A stretch of DNA of 64,000 nt from AM-0621 sp964386705 (GCA_964386705.1 CAYLTY010000003.1:26401-90400); one strand, 5' to 3'; counted from the first letter of the stretch, positions 27,445-38,853 are shown. Numbers and translations are program-made. The notes: generated by a model from the sequence alone, not told the origin.

Positions 27445-29874
27445 ATGCTGCGAACGCGACTGAGATTGTTGTGCGTGGTGTTGAGCGTTCTCTCAACGTT
27501 CTGGTTGACGGAGCCCGCCCAGGCCCAGTCCAAGAACCCGCCTAAGCTGGCACATGCCGCTGACGAAGAACCACTTGCCGCGATCATCTGGAATGGGCTG
27601 GGGGAAGCGAATCCTGGCTCTACCAACCGCACGCAGAAGCTGCTGGCCGAAGAATCTCTGCGCGAGTTCGTGAAGGAACTCTCGGCGCAAATCGATGGGC
27701 TTTTTGCTCAGGCGATCGATCGCGTCAGCCGTGAAGACGGCAAGTGGGTATCAAAAGCCGCTCCCTTGCTGAGCAAGTCCGTTCTCATTCATCCCTCCGC
27801 GATCATGCTGAATCAGATCGGCGCGAACCCCGATGAACTCAGACTCGCGCTGGTCGTCGATGCTGGGAAAGACATTGATGTTTTGAGGGAGACCCTCGAT
27901 CAACTCGTCGAGTTGGCGTCCAAGTCCGAGTCGGACGATGCCCGTGTGGATGCGCTGCAGATTGGCGGCGGAAAGTTCTATCGGGTGGCGGCGGGGAAAG
28001 ATCGTCCGCTCATTCATTTCGGCACGCTGGGCAGCCGTATGATTGTGGCGTGGGGTGATAACACCTTTGAGCCGCTGGTAGCACGGCTGCAGAAGCCGCA
28101 GACGCCCAGGTGGGTCGAGAAGCAACTCGCAGATCTGCCAGTCGATCAGCCGAACCTGTTAACTTTTGTCGATGTGAAGAAGATCGTCGCCACTGTTGAG
28201 AAGTCCGGTGCCTGGCCTCACTTCGATATGATTGCGAAGACGTTCGGCATTGATGGAGTGAATCACGTCACGCTGGTCGGTGGCTTCGACGCGGTGGGCA
28301 TGCACGTCAACACGCTCATTAGTCTGGAAGGTGAGCCACGCGGCCTGCTGGCGATGTCGCCCAACAAGCCGCTTAAGCTGGAAGCCTTTCGCCGCGTGCC
28401 AGCGAACGCATCGAGCGCGACCGTGGTGCGATTCGATCTCGATCATGCGCTAAACAATATCCTGAACATGGCGAGTGCCATGGCCCCGGCAGCCAAACAG
28501 GATGCGGAAGCAGGGCTCCAACATGTCGAGCAGCAACTGGGCTTCTCGATCCAAAAGGACTTGTGCCAGGGTCTAGGCGACGAATGGATGCTTTACTCAT
28601 CCAGCAACGCTGGGGGTGCGATGTTCGTTCCAGCCTTCGTGCTGTCTGGCTCAGTTCGCGACCAGAGCAAAGTTCAGAAGGTGCTGGATGTCGCGGCCAA
28701 GTTGCTCCTGGTTGCTTCGCAATCATTTGGGCCGCAATCCCCATTCACCGTCCATGAATACACAATTAAAGGTAACAAGGCGGTTCGAATACAGATCAAT
28801 AATATACCGTTTGCGGTCACGCCCGCCTGGGTGCTGACGAAGGATGAGTTCGCCTTCAGCCTGTTGCCTCAGCTCTTGAGCAGCCACTTGTCTCAAGCTG
28901 GCAAGCCATCGCTCGCTGATTCTGAAGCGCTGAAGGAAGGATTCAAACGCACGCCGAATCCATTCCTCGTCGGCTACTCGGATCCAAAACCACGATTGGG
29001 CAGTCTCTATTCGCTGATCAACACTTTTGCCCCGATGGCGGCCGCGGATACCGCTCGATTCGGTTTCGAGTTCCAGCCACCGCCGCTGCCTCCATTGTCA
29101 GACATCGAACCTCACCTGCTGCCGAGCGTCACCACGTTTCACTTCAGCAAGGACGGGCTGCGTTCGGAAACTCACGGTGTTGTTCCGAGTGGAATCGAAG
29201 TCGGACCAGCCTCGGCGGGCATCTTGCTGGGCTTGTTCCTGCCAGCGGTGGAAAGCGCTCGCGAAGCCGCCCGGCGGTCAAACAGCAAGAACAACATGAA
29301 GCTCATTGGCCTGGCGATGCATAACTTCGAAGAGACCTATGGGCGGCTTCCGGGACCAGCGATCAGAGACAAGAAGGGAAAGTCATTGTTGAGCTGGCGC
29401 GTCCAGATCCTCCCCTACATCGATCAGCAGACGCTCTATGAGCAGTTTCATCTGGATGAGCCCTGGGATAGCGAGCACAACAAGACTCTGATTGAAAAGA
29501 TGCCCAGCGTCTTCGTGTCTCCCAATCATGCGGATCTCGCGCAGCAAGGCAAAACAACATACCTCGCGCCGCGTGGCAAGGGCACGATGTGGGATGATCC
29601 AGAGGGCAGTCGATTCCGTGACATCATTGATGGCACCAGTAACACGATCATGGTTGTTGAAGGTCCTGGAGACGCCGCTGTGATCTGGACGAAGCCTGAT
29701 GACCTGCCCATCGATTCCAAAAATCCCTGGAAGAACTTGAAGAGCGTACGCCCTGGCGGATTTCAGGCTCTGTTTGTTGACGGCTCTGTTCGCTTTCTCA
29801 ACGACTGGATCGATCTGGAAACGCTGACTGGTCTCTTCACGCGGGCGGGCGAAGAGGAACTCGGAGACTTCTAA
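27445..29874 (+). CDS. Secreted protein with a large N-terminal region and C-terminal DUF1559-like domain
   Basis: Exported protein of 809 residues. The signal peptide ends near PAQAQ. Residues about 30-580 form a large domain I do not recognise, with repeated strand-helix segments. After a short hydrophobic stretch (ASAGILLGLFLPAVESA) comes EAARRSNSKNNMKLIGLAMH and a DUF1559-like domain (SWRVQILPYIDQQTLYEQF, DIIDGTSNTIMVVEGP) that ends in the DG motif FQALFVDGSVRFLND. Typical DUF1559 proteins begin with a prepilin peptide; here that N-terminus is replaced, and only the LPAVxxAREAARR helix is left at the fusion point. ATG 27445 has GGGAG upstream. The role is unknown. Confidence 0.8.
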   Translation: MLRTRLRLLCVVLSVLSTFWLTEPAQAQSKNPPKLAHAADEEPLAAIIWNGLGEANPGSTNRTQKLLAEESLREFVKELSAQIDGLFAQAIDRVSREDGKWVSKAAPLLSKSVLIHPSAIMLNQIGANPDELRLALVVDAGKDIDVLRETLDQLVELASKSESDDARVDALQIGGGKFYRVAAGKDRPLIHFGTLGSRMIVAWGDNTFEPLVARLQKPQTPRWVEKQLADLPVDQPNLLTFVDVKKIVATVEKSGAWPHFDMIAKTFGIDGVNHVTLVGGFDAVGMHVNTLISLEGEPRGLLAMSPNKPLKLEAFRRVPANASSATVVRFDLDHALNNILNMASAMAPAAKQDAEAGLQHVEQQLGFSIQKDLCQGLGDEWMLYSSSNAGGAMFVPAFVLSGSVRDQSKVQKVLDVAAKLLLVASQSFGPQSPFTVHEYTIKGNKAVRIQINNIPFAVTPAWVLTKDEFAFSLLPQLLSSHLSQAGKPSLADSEALKEGFKRTPNPFLVGYSDPKPRLGSLYSLINTFAPMAAADTARFGFEFQPPPLPPLSDIEPHLLPSVTTFHFSKDGLRSETHGVVPSGIEVGPASAGILLGLFLPAVESAREAARRSNSKNNMKLIGLAMHNFEETYGRLPGPAIRDKKGKSLLSWRVQILPYIDQQTLYEQFHLDEPWDSEHNKTLIEKMPSVFVSPNHADLAQQGKTTYLAPRGKGTMWDDPEGSRFRDIIDGTSNTIMVVEGPGDAAVIWTKPDDLPIDSKNPWKNLKSVRPGGFQALFVDGSVRFLNDWIDLETLTGLFTRAGEEELGDF

Positions 29875-29911
29875 CGCCGCGGATGAATTCGAAACCCGGC
29901 CGTAAACGAAC

Positions 29912-29941
29912 CAAGCCGGCTTCTGTGAGGAAGCCGGCTTG
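29912..29941. terminator. Perfect 11-bp hairpin between convergent genes
   Basis: Arms 29912-29922 and 29931-29941 (CAAGCCGGCTT and its complement) with an 8-base loop, 37 bases after the DUF1559 fusion gene and before the end of the RbfA-like gene. There is no U-tract on either side, so it may only stabilise 3' ends. Confidence 0.6.
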
Positions 29942-30000
29942 AGGGACGCGTTGGAAAAGACTTCCGGCAGCTGGCTGGGGAAGTTCCGATGAAAAGTTTG

Positions 30001-30357
30001 TTAACCGAGTGCGGGATCTGGCAACAGCGGCGAGCGGACCTGAAATGTCAGATCCGGGGCTTTGCGGCGAGTGATCGCTTCCGCGACCATTTCCCGCAGG
30101 CGGCTTTTGGCTCGCTGCAGGTGATCCAGCACGGTCACCACGCTCGGAGCAGCCTCCGAAACACTGGGTTCGACGACGACCAGTAACTGAGAACTTCCGC
30201 CCATCGGACGGACTGAGGTGACAATCAGATCCTGCAGGACTTCGTCGTCGCATTCGCCTGACAGGACAAGGTTTAAAGTACGCTCAACCTGCTTGCAGAG
30301 TTGCAGCGTCTTACGGTCGACCCGCTCGGGGTCGTGGGAGATTCTTCGGGCAGACAT
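30001..30357 (-). CDS. RbfA-like ribosome-binding factor
   Basis: Protein of 118 residues resembling ribosome-binding factor A, which helps mature the 5' end of 16S rRNA in the 30S subunit. Readable family features are the N-terminal helix RVDRKTLQLCKQVERTLNLV, a LQDLIVTSVRP strand, LLVVVEP and the helix-strand ending LQRAKSRLREMVAEAITRR with PDLTFQV. It lacks the alanine kink seen in many RbfA KH-like domains, so it may be a divergent paralogue. It is not next to infB or nusA as RbfA genes often are. ATG 30357 has GGAG 11 bases upstream. Confidence 0.55.
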   Translation of the reverse strand: MSARRISHDPERVDRKTLQLCKQVERTLNLVLSGECDDEVLQDLIVTSVRPMGGSSQLLVVVEPSVSEAAPSVVTVLDHLQRAKSRLREMVAEAITRRKAPDLTFQVRSPLLPDPALG

Positions 30358-30729
30358 GGGCCAAAAACTCCAAAGCAGACGGAGTGGATGTGAGAGACAC
30401 AACGATTGAATGACTTCTCGGACTCATGGAATTCTGCGTCATATTGATCCCCCTCTGTGGCGGCTTGGTTCGTAGAGCATCAGCGGTTGCTGCGAGCCTT
30501 TAAGGACAGCCTCCAAGTGTCGGCGGTTCGCATGCTGACCGAAGTCGGCGTTTGGGTGAATGCGAAGTTTTCAGCCTGCCAGACCTATATACGCCGGAAG
30601 AATCGCGGAACGTGGAGCGAATGGGGCGTCGGGGTCGCGGGGAGTGGTTGACCCGCCGCCAGACAGGTACAAAACGCACCTCCAGTCGAAACACCTCTGA
30701 GTCCGCGTGCAGGGAATGAAGGAGACATC
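30358..30729. other. Divergent intergenic region
   Basis: About 370 bases with no supported gene. A TATATA at 30586-30591 could be a -10 element for the esterase gene, but no matching -35 box is evident. Confidence 0.35.
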
Positions 30730-33318
30730 ATGCGTCAAGGAATGCTTATCGCCGGCTGGCGGTTGGCGATATTAGTGACCGTCCTGACCTGGACGGCGAT
30801 CGGACAGGCTCAGCTTCCCGATCCGATCCAGACCCACGTTTTCAAGGATGAAACGGGCGATCATCGCTATGCCCTGTTCGTCCCCAAGAACTATTCGAAC
30901 GACCGTAAGTGGCCCGTACTGATGTTCCTGCATGGAGCTGGCGAACGCGGCAACGACGGAAAACTGCAAACAAGTGTTGGCATCGGTCCGGTCTTGCGGA
31001 AACGTGCGGCGAATTTCCCATTCATCGTCGTGATGCCGCAGTGCGAGGACACTCAGTCCCGTTATCTGGCGGGCTGGCTGCACGATACGCCGGACGCGCA
31101 GCGGGCGCTGAAGATCTTGGCCTCCGTGGAGAAAGAGTTTTCGGTTGATCCCGAAAAACGGGTCCTGAGCGGCTGGTCGATGGGTGGTTTCGGTACGTGG
31201 AGCATCGCATCGGCGAATCCAAAGATGTGGTCTGCCGTCGTGCCGTTGGCCGGTGGTGGCGACCCGTCGCTGGCGAAAACTCTGACCGAAGTTCCCATCT
31301 GGGCGTTCCATGGTTCCAACGACGCCGCCATCCGGCCCGATCAGTCGCGCGCGATGATCAGTGCGATTCGAGTTGCTGGAGGCACGCCGCGGCTCACGGA
31401 AGTGACCGATGGCGAGCATGACATCAACCCGATCGTCTATGACAATGACGTACTCATCGGCTGGATGCTCAACCCGAAAACAACGGAACCGACCAGTCTG
31501 GTGTTGCGCGCCGTGCCGACGCTCGGAGCGACCTCACGCGAAGCCTTTATCCCCGCAGCCGAGTTGTCGCATGCGATTACTTTGCGGCTGGGCAACGAAA
31601 CGCTCGATGCGATCTCGGTGTCATTGCATCAGATGATACCGCGAGAAGCCCTGTCCGGTTGGATTAACGACATCTATGACTCGACGTCCGTTGACGGCCG
31701 ACAATTCAGTATTACGTTCGGCAGTATCAGCTATGCGGGCAATGTGGCTCGCGTGAAGCTGAATGCGTATCGGCAGGATCGGCTCAATGTCGCAGTCGCC
31801 ATCAGCAATGCTGTGCTGCGGATTGGCGGTACGTCAGTGGTTGGTCGCAGCCATTCGGCGTCAACGGGACCGATCGACATTGTGATCGGTCATCGTGCAC
31901 CCGTGTGGCTGAGCGTCGATGTGACACCCTACATCGAAAACGGCAAGTTGCGACTGAAGGTCGCGGGTGCCAGCTTCAATATTCCGTGGGACAACTGGTA
32001 TGTGACGGCTCCGGCCGGGGTGTCAGTCAATGGCTTCGGCATGACTCGCGAGCGTGTTTCGCAAGGGCTGGTCGATGGCCTCTATGGAAACAAGGCGCGC
32101 ATTGAAAACGAAGTCATGGCCGCCGTGCCGCGACTGGTGGCGGAACTGGAGCGCAAGCTGGAACTGGTGGACGCCGATCAGATCGTCGGAGCCATCTGGC
32201 CCCTGCCCGTCTACAAACCGCGTATTCGAGTCCGTGCCGAAGACATCTCGGTGGACGACAAGGGCGTCTCAGTAGTCCTGGGCACGGTCGTCGCCGCGAT
32301 TGACCCGAACAAGCCGGTGAAGAGTATCGTTCGCCAGCGGGTTACCAACGCGACGGCGAGCTCGATCAATAAGTCGACCGTGCTGTCGCTGGGCATCGCC
32401 CCGCAGATGCTGGGAGAACTCAGCCGCATGCTGGTGGAGTCCGGCGTGGCTCACATTCACGTGCTGGATATTCCCGAACCGTCGTTCGCACGATTCGTCG
32501 ATCGCGAGGTGATGACGAAGGCATTCCCGGAACTGAAGCGTTACGGCGAAGACCTGCAGTTGCGGGCGGAACTATCTCTCGAACAAGCGATGTCGATTGA
32601 GGACGGCAGCAGCGAGGGCGAGTTGAAGTTCCAGTTGCCGGAATTAAAAATCGCAATTGCGTATAAACCCAACAAGGACGCTCCGAAGTTTCTGCCGTTC
32701 GCGGATCTGAAGATCGCTCTGGTTCAGGGAGCAGAGCCGAAGCTGCATCGCCCGGACTTTGAAACGCGCATGTTCCAGTTGAACTGGACCGGCGACGCGG
32801 ACATCAAGGTGACTCCGACTTTCGCTGAATCCTACAAAGCCGAGAACACCGAGATCGATCAGGCGCATCTGACCGAACTGATGCAGTCATCATGGAAAGG
32901 CTGGGCCGGTCACGGCGCGGCCTCTCAGACGCCGATTCCCGATCTGGAATTCGGCATCGCGAAGATGCGTCTGAACGACGTGAGCTGGAAGTCGCCGTTC
33001 CTCGGAGTCTCCTTTGCGGCGCCGGGCGTGAAGCTGACTAATAGCGCGAAGGAAGCACTGGTCTACGAGACCAAAGGCCCGTTCAGCGACTGGGGCGGTC
33101 CTTATACGCTCGAGCCCGGTAAGTCGCACGAGTTGCCGATTGCGTATCCGCTGACTTACCGCCAACGCAGCGGCGATCAGTTGTTCGTCTACACGCTGGC
33201 ACCCGGATCACACTCGGAATACCGGGTGCCCCAAACCGGCGGCAAGCCTCAACTGTTCAAGGCCCGCGAGGAACTCGCCACCAAGCCTCCGGAGCAATCC
33301 GCCGCCCCCCAACAGTAG
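30730..33318 (+). CDS. Large secreted esterase with a long uncharacterised C-terminal region
   Basis: Exported protein of 862 residues. After a signal peptide (ending IGQAQ), residues about 30-250 form an alpha/beta hydrolase of the feruloyl-esterase/PHB-depolymerase-like type: VLMFLHGAGERGND (oxyanion region), nucleophile elbow SGWSMGGFGTW, AFHGSNDAAIRPDQS (acid) and DGEHDINPIV (His). The remaining 600 residues are beta-rich, contain no motif I recognise and are much longer than the catalytic domain; they may bind a polysaccharide or the cell surface. AAGGAG lies 5 bases before the ATG. It converges with rpsA across a bidirectional terminator. Confidence 0.82.
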   Translation: MRQGMLIAGWRLAILVTVLTWTAIGQAQLPDPIQTHVFKDETGDHRYALFVPKNYSNDRKWPVLMFLHGAGERGNDGKLQTSVGIGPVLRKRAANFPFIVVMPQCEDTQSRYLAGWLHDTPDAQRALKILASVEKEFSVDPEKRVLSGWSMGGFGTWSIASANPKMWSAVVPLAGGGDPSLAKTLTEVPIWAFHGSNDAAIRPDQSRAMISAIRVAGGTPRLTEVTDGEHDINPIVYDNDVLIGWMLNPKTTEPTSLVLRAVPTLGATSREAFIPAAELSHAITLRLGNETLDAISVSLHQMIPREALSGWINDIYDSTSVDGRQFSITFGSISYAGNVARVKLNAYRQDRLNVAVAISNAVLRIGGTSVVGRSHSASTGPIDIVIGHRAPVWLSVDVTPYIENGKLRLKVAGASFNIPWDNWYVTAPAGVSVNGFGMTRERVSQGLVDGLYGNKARIENEVMAAVPRLVAELERKLELVDADQIVGAIWPLPVYKPRIRVRAEDISVDDKGVSVVLGTVVAAIDPNKPVKSIVRQRVTNATASSINKSTVLSLGIAPQMLGELSRMLVESGVAHIHVLDIPEPSFARFVDREVMTKAFPELKRYGEDLQLRAELSLEQAMSIEDGSSEGELKFQLPELKIAIAYKPNKDAPKFLPFADLKIALVQGAEPKLHRPDFETRMFQLNWTGDADIKVTPTFAESYKAENTEIDQAHLTELMQSSWKGWAGHGAASQTPIPDLEFGIAKMRLNDVSWKSPFLGVSFAAPGVKLTNSAKEALVYETKGPFSDWGGPYTLEPGKSHELPIAYPLTYRQRSGDQLFVYTLAPGSHSEYRVPQTGGKPQLFKAREELATKPPEQSAAPQQ

Positions 33319-33360
33319 CGGGGATTCTCCGAATGTGGGTCGCGTTTGCAGCAACCATAG

Positions 33361-33385
33361 TCGCTGATCACGGAGCGATCAGCGA
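33361..33385. repeat. 9-bp inverted repeat
   Basis: TCGCTGATC (33361-33369) and its complement (33377-33385) with a 7-base loop, just upstream of the bidirectional terminator. It may add a second hairpin to the esterase transcript end. Confidence 0.5.
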
Positions 33386-33403
33386 CATTCTGGCCTCTCA
33401 AAA

Positions 33404-33437
33404 ACAAAAGGCGTGGTCCGGAGACCACGCCTTTTGT
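33404..33437. terminator. Bidirectional intrinsic terminator
   Basis: A perfect 15-bp stem (33404-33418 with 33423-33437) around a CGGA loop. The stem base is A-rich on the left and T-rich on the right, so either strand yields a GC hairpin ending in a U-tract. It separates the convergent esterase and rpsA genes and is placed to end both. Confidence 0.85.
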
Positions 33438-33505
33438 CTTGATTACATCGTCACGGTCGACAGAGAGCAGACCGGAGTGCGGCTGCTCCCTGTGAATAAC
33501 CGGGT

Positions 33506-35278
<1,773 letters not shown>

Positions 35279-35323
35279 GAGAACCAACTTTTCCTGACAC
35301 AGATTCAAGCGCAGACAGCCAAA

Positions 35324-35362
35324 CAAAAAAACGCGTGTTGCAAACAGTTGCGAACACGCGTT
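35324..35362 (-). terminator. Intrinsic terminator / candidate attenuator in the rpsA leader
   Basis: Read on the minus strand: a 10-bp perfect stem (35353-35362 with 35330-35339), extended after a one-base bulge by 4 more pairs closing on a 4-base loop, followed directly by a run of seven T's. This is a textbook intrinsic terminator. It lies about 46 bases upstream of the rpsA start codon in the sense direction, with no minus-strand gene ending upstream of it. It may therefore attenuate rpsA, or insulate a promoter located between it and the start codon. Confidence 0.8.
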
Positions 35363-35783
35363 AAAGGGCAAGATCCATAGCCGCCATCGCTGTGAAGGGT
35401 GATGCTTTCGACGGCCAGAGGTCCACGACCCCTTAAAATTCCGCTTCGAGCAAGGGGCGAAATATACCGGCGCTGGCTTTACGGTTCTACTTCGACACGC
35501 CCCAGTTGCGGGTCTCCCCGGCGATTTTTCCCGAGGAATTTGCCCTCTAACCGGTGTCTGGCGAAGCCAGAGAAGCTCCATTCTCCGCAAGTCGTGCCGC
35601 CACCCACTTGGCTGGATCTGCCGACTCCCCTGTCAAACTTTACCGCTTGGGGAAGCTGCCAAGTCCGCGCATCTGCTAAAAGCGGCAAGATCGAACGTTG
35701 TCGTAGAACCTGCACGACCATCCCGAACGGCTCAACCGATAGCTCTTCTCAGAGTCAGTCGAGTTCCGTCTGGGGAGAACCTC
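35363..35783. other. Divergent intergenic region between rpsA and the TolC-family gene
   Basis: About 420 bases with no supported gene. The rpsA promoter presumably lies here, upstream of the leader terminator. No convincing -35/-10 pair was found by eye. Confidence 0.4.
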
Positions 35784-37475
35784 GTGAGTCTGTGTCAAAG
35801 ACCGGTCACCGTCAGAGCAAAAGGCCGCAAAGCACTACTAGCGAATGGTTTGCTGCTGGGCTCTGCGTTTGCCACGGCGGGCTGCCAGCACTTGGCGGCT
35901 CCGCACCCACCGGCCGCCCTGCGAACAACCCTACCAGCTCCTGCCAGTTCACACGCAAGCGTTGAGTCCTCGGCTGGCCGACACCGGAACTCGTCTGCAT
36001 CGACATCAGGGACGATCGTACAAGTTTCAGCGATCGATGAGCCGCCCGCCGACGAGTTCGTGCCGCCGAAGTCTGTTCCGAAGCCCAAGGCGCGCTTCGA
36101 TGTCCCGGCGGACCTGCCGGGTTCGTCCACTCCGGCGTTAAGCCTGCCGCCGTTCAACCCTGACGACTCAATCGAGAAACGCCGGTCCGCGATCGAAAAG
36201 CTGTATGCTGAGTTGCCGAAACTTCCCGATGAGCAAAGCCTGCTGCCGGGATCGAGCACAGAGAAGGTGGCGCTGGCGAGCCTCGAACAGATGGCCTGTG
36301 AATACAGCCCTGCCCTGCGGCAGGCTGAAGCCGACGTAGAAGCCGCGCGAGGCAAGGCAGTGCAAGTTGGCCTCTATCCGAATCCCACTGTCGGGTACCA
36401 ATCGGACACAGTCGGCACGAGTGACACAGCGGGGTATCACGGTGCGTTCTTCTCGCAGGAGTTCGTCACCAAGGGCAAACTGACGCTCGCACAACAAGCG
36501 GCGATCGCGGACCTCAACAAGTCTGAATTTGAATTACGCAAAGCGCGCATCACGCTGGTTTCAACCGTGCGACGTAATTACTTCGCGGTGCTGATTGCTC
36601 AACAGAAGGTGCGTTTTGCGAAAGCGCTGTCACAACTGAGCGATGAAATGTACCGCGCTCAGATCGAACTTGTGGCTGGCGGCGAATCCGCGGCGTACGA
36701 ACCCGTACAATTGCGAGTACTCGCCCTGCAGGCGCGCAACGACGTCGTGCGGGCCCAAAATGACTATATCAGTGCCTGGCGCGCTATGACGGCTACATTG
36801 GGCGTTCCGGACATGCAACCCACCGGGCTGGAAGGAATCGTAGATCGCGCGGCTCCCGAACTGAACTACGACCTCGCACGTGCCTGGTTGGAATCCACAC
36901 ATTCCGACCTATGCGTGGCTCAGGCTGAATTGTCTGGAGCATCCAGCAACCTCAACCTGCAGCGAGTGACTCCTTACCCGAACATTACCGTTACGGGAGT
37001 CGTGCAGCGCGACTACACCGCACCGCAGCTTGATTCCATGAGCTACAACCTGCAAGTTGGTTTTCCTTTGCCAGTCTTCGATCGCAATCAAGGGAATATC
37101 TACTCTGCAGAAGCGGGCGTGATGAAGGCCCAGCAAGCCTGGTCGAAGTCACGCAATAAGCTGCTCACGGATCTAGCAGACACATTTCGCAGCTATAACA
37201 CCGCGCGACAGTTGGCTGAGGTCTATCGCACAGATCTGCTACCCAGCCAAGTGCAGGCATATCGCGGTGTTTACGACCGCTTCCGCAATGGTTCCGGGGA
37301 CATTGACTTTGCCCAGGTCGTGGTCACTCAGCAGACGCTGGCGCAAGTCGTGGGCGAGTACCTGCGAGTGCTGAATGATCAATGGCTCGCCGCGGTAGCC
37401 ATGGCCGAGACGCTGCAGTTCGATGACCTGCATGCCATGGAGCAACAGCTCGCGCAACCCGGCGCTCTGCCATAG
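35784..37475 (+). CDS. TolC-family outer membrane efflux lipoprotein
   Basis: Outer membrane factor of 563 residues for an efflux pump or type I secretion. The N-terminus has a lipoprotein signal (GLLLGSAFATAGC, lipidated Cys near residue 34), then a 120-residue Pro/Ser-rich linker, then two outer-membrane efflux repeats (about 165-350 and 370-555). Typical helix segments are SPALRQAEADVEAARGKAVQ, RITLVSTVRRNYFAVLIAQQ and AEAGVMKAQQAWSKSRNK. It looks most like CusC/CzcC-type factors, but no adaptor or RND pump gene adjoins, so the substrate is open. The start is a GTG at 35784, supported by GGGGAG 6 bases upstream. Confidence 0.88.
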   Translation: MSLCQRPVTVRAKGRKALLANGLLLGSAFATAGCQHLAAPHPPAALRTTLPAPASSHASVESSAGRHRNSSASTSGTIVQVSAIDEPPADEFVPPKSVPKPKARFDVPADLPGSSTPALSLPPFNPDDSIEKRRSAIEKLYAELPKLPDEQSLLPGSSTEKVALASLEQMACEYSPALRQAEADVEAARGKAVQVGLYPNPTVGYQSDTVGTSDTAGYHGAFFSQEFVTKGKLTLAQQAAIADLNKSEFELRKARITLVSTVRRNYFAVLIAQQKVRFAKALSQLSDEMYRAQIELVAGGESAAYEPVQLRVLALQARNDVVRAQNDYISAWRAMTATLGVPDMQPTGLEGIVDRAAPELNYDLARAWLESTHSDLCVAQAELSGASSNLNLQRVTPYPNITVTGVVQRDYTAPQLDSMSYNLQVGFPLPVFDRNQGNIYSAEAGVMKAQQAWSKSRNKLLTDLADTFRSYNTARQLAEVYRTDLLPSQVQAYRGVYDRFRNGSGDIDFAQVVVTQQTLAQVVGEYLRVLNDQWLAAVAMAETLQFDDLHAMEQQLAQPGALP

Positions 37476-37690
37476 AACGCTGTCGTCTCAATGACGACGA
37501 TGCGTGCTCCGCTCGTGGAGCGAACTGCTCCGAGCGGAATGCTCTTGCGATCAACGAAACATCTTCGCTGCTGGCTGAGGTATCGCCACGTAGCGGGAAG
37601 TTGGCTATGGTCGCCATCGAAAAGACCGCTGTGCTCTTTTCCCGGAACGGTTTGGAGCGAGCAACGTCCATCACGCGAAGGGTCTTGCCG

Positions 37691-38830
37691 ATGCGCACCG
37701 TCATCCAACTGAACCTTCTGGTCTTGATGCTATTGCTTCTTGCCGGCGATCAAGCAGTGTTTGCTGAGGAACCTTCGAGGGCAGTCACAAACCAGGGACC
37801 GCTGCTGGGTAGAGTTCCAGTTGTGCGTTTCTCCGGCGAAAGCTTTCGCGGTGAACTGCCGAAGCTGACCGACAACGAGGCTCGCTTGGCCAAATCGCTG
37901 CGTCAGACCGTGGAAACATTGGCTACCGAGATTGGCGAACGGAACCTGCGTGAGTACGACAACCTTTGCATCGCAGCCAATTGGCTGGAGAAAGTGCTAA
38001 CCACTGACGGGTATCAAGTTGAACGCCAGACTTACAAAGTCGACGGACGCGATTGTTCGAACTTGATTGTCGAGCGACGAGGCAAGCAGCGGCCGGATGA
38101 GATCGTGCTCGTTGGAGCACACTACGACAGCGCTCCGGGAACTCCTGGTGCGAACGACAACGGATCGGGAACAGCGGCACTGCTCGACCTGGCAAAACGA
38201 TTCGCCAAAACTGAACCCGACCGTACGCTACGCTTCGTCTTCTTCGTCAATGAAGAGCCGCCTCACTTTCAGACTGCCGCGATGGGTTCGCTGGTCTACG
38301 CTCGCCGCTGCAAAGAGCGCAAAGACAACCTTACCGCGGTGCTGAGTCTGGAAACAATCGGCTATTACTCAGACGAAGTAGGCAGCCAGAAGTATCCGCC
38401 ACCGTTGGGGGCGGTGTTCCCCAATACCGGCAATTTCATCGGCTTTGTGGGCAACGTCGATTCCGGACCGCTCGTCCATCAAGTTCTGACATCCTTTCGG
38501 AAGCATGCCGAGTTTCCCTCGGAAGGAACGTCTCTTCCGGGCACCATACAGGGCGTCGGCTGGTCAGACCAATGGTCGTTCTGGGAGTTCGGGTATCAAG
38601 GTGTCATGATTTCTGACACAGCCACGTTTCGCTACCCACACTATCACCGCACAACAGACACGCCTGACAAACTGGACTATGATCGCATGGCCCGCGTCGT
38701 GGCTGGTATAGAAAAAGTCGTGAATGACCTGACGAAACTGCCTGGCGACGACTCAGAACCCAAAAAGGTCATCAAGAACTCCTCGGACGGAAAGCTCAGA
38801 CTGCCCACAAAGAAGGCCGCTGACAAATAA
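37691..38830 (+). CDS. Secreted M28-family zinc aminopeptidase
   Basis: Exported metallopeptidase of 379 residues. A signal peptide (LLVLMLLLLAGDQAVFAEE) precedes the M28 domain. Zinc and catalytic motifs: VGAHYDSAPGTPGANDNGSG (His, bridging Asp), FFVNEEPPHF (catalytic Glu-Glu), LSLETIGYYS (Glu) and YPHYHRTTDTPDKL (His). Likely removes N-terminal amino acids from peptides outside the cytoplasm. ATG 37691 has an AAGGGT site upstream; an upstream open extension to 37601 has no signal-like character. Confidence 0.88.
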   Translation: MRTVIQLNLLVLMLLLLAGDQAVFAEEPSRAVTNQGPLLGRVPVVRFSGESFRGELPKLTDNEARLAKSLRQTVETLATEIGERNLREYDNLCIAANWLEKVLTTDGYQVERQTYKVDGRDCSNLIVERRGKQRPDEIVLVGAHYDSAPGTPGANDNGSGTAALLDLAKRFAKTEPDRTLRFVFFVNEEPPHFQTAAMGSLVYARRCKERKDNLTAVLSLETIGYYSDEVGSQKYPPPLGAVFPNTGNFIGFVGNVDSGPLVHQVLTSFRKHAEFPSEGTSLPGTIQGVGWSDQWSFWEFGYQGVMISDTATFRYPHYHRTTDTPDKLDYDRMARVVAGIEKVVNDLTKLPGDDSEPKKVIKNSSDGKLRLPTKKAADK

Positions 38831-38853
38831 CAGCAGCGTGCAGTGCAAACGGA

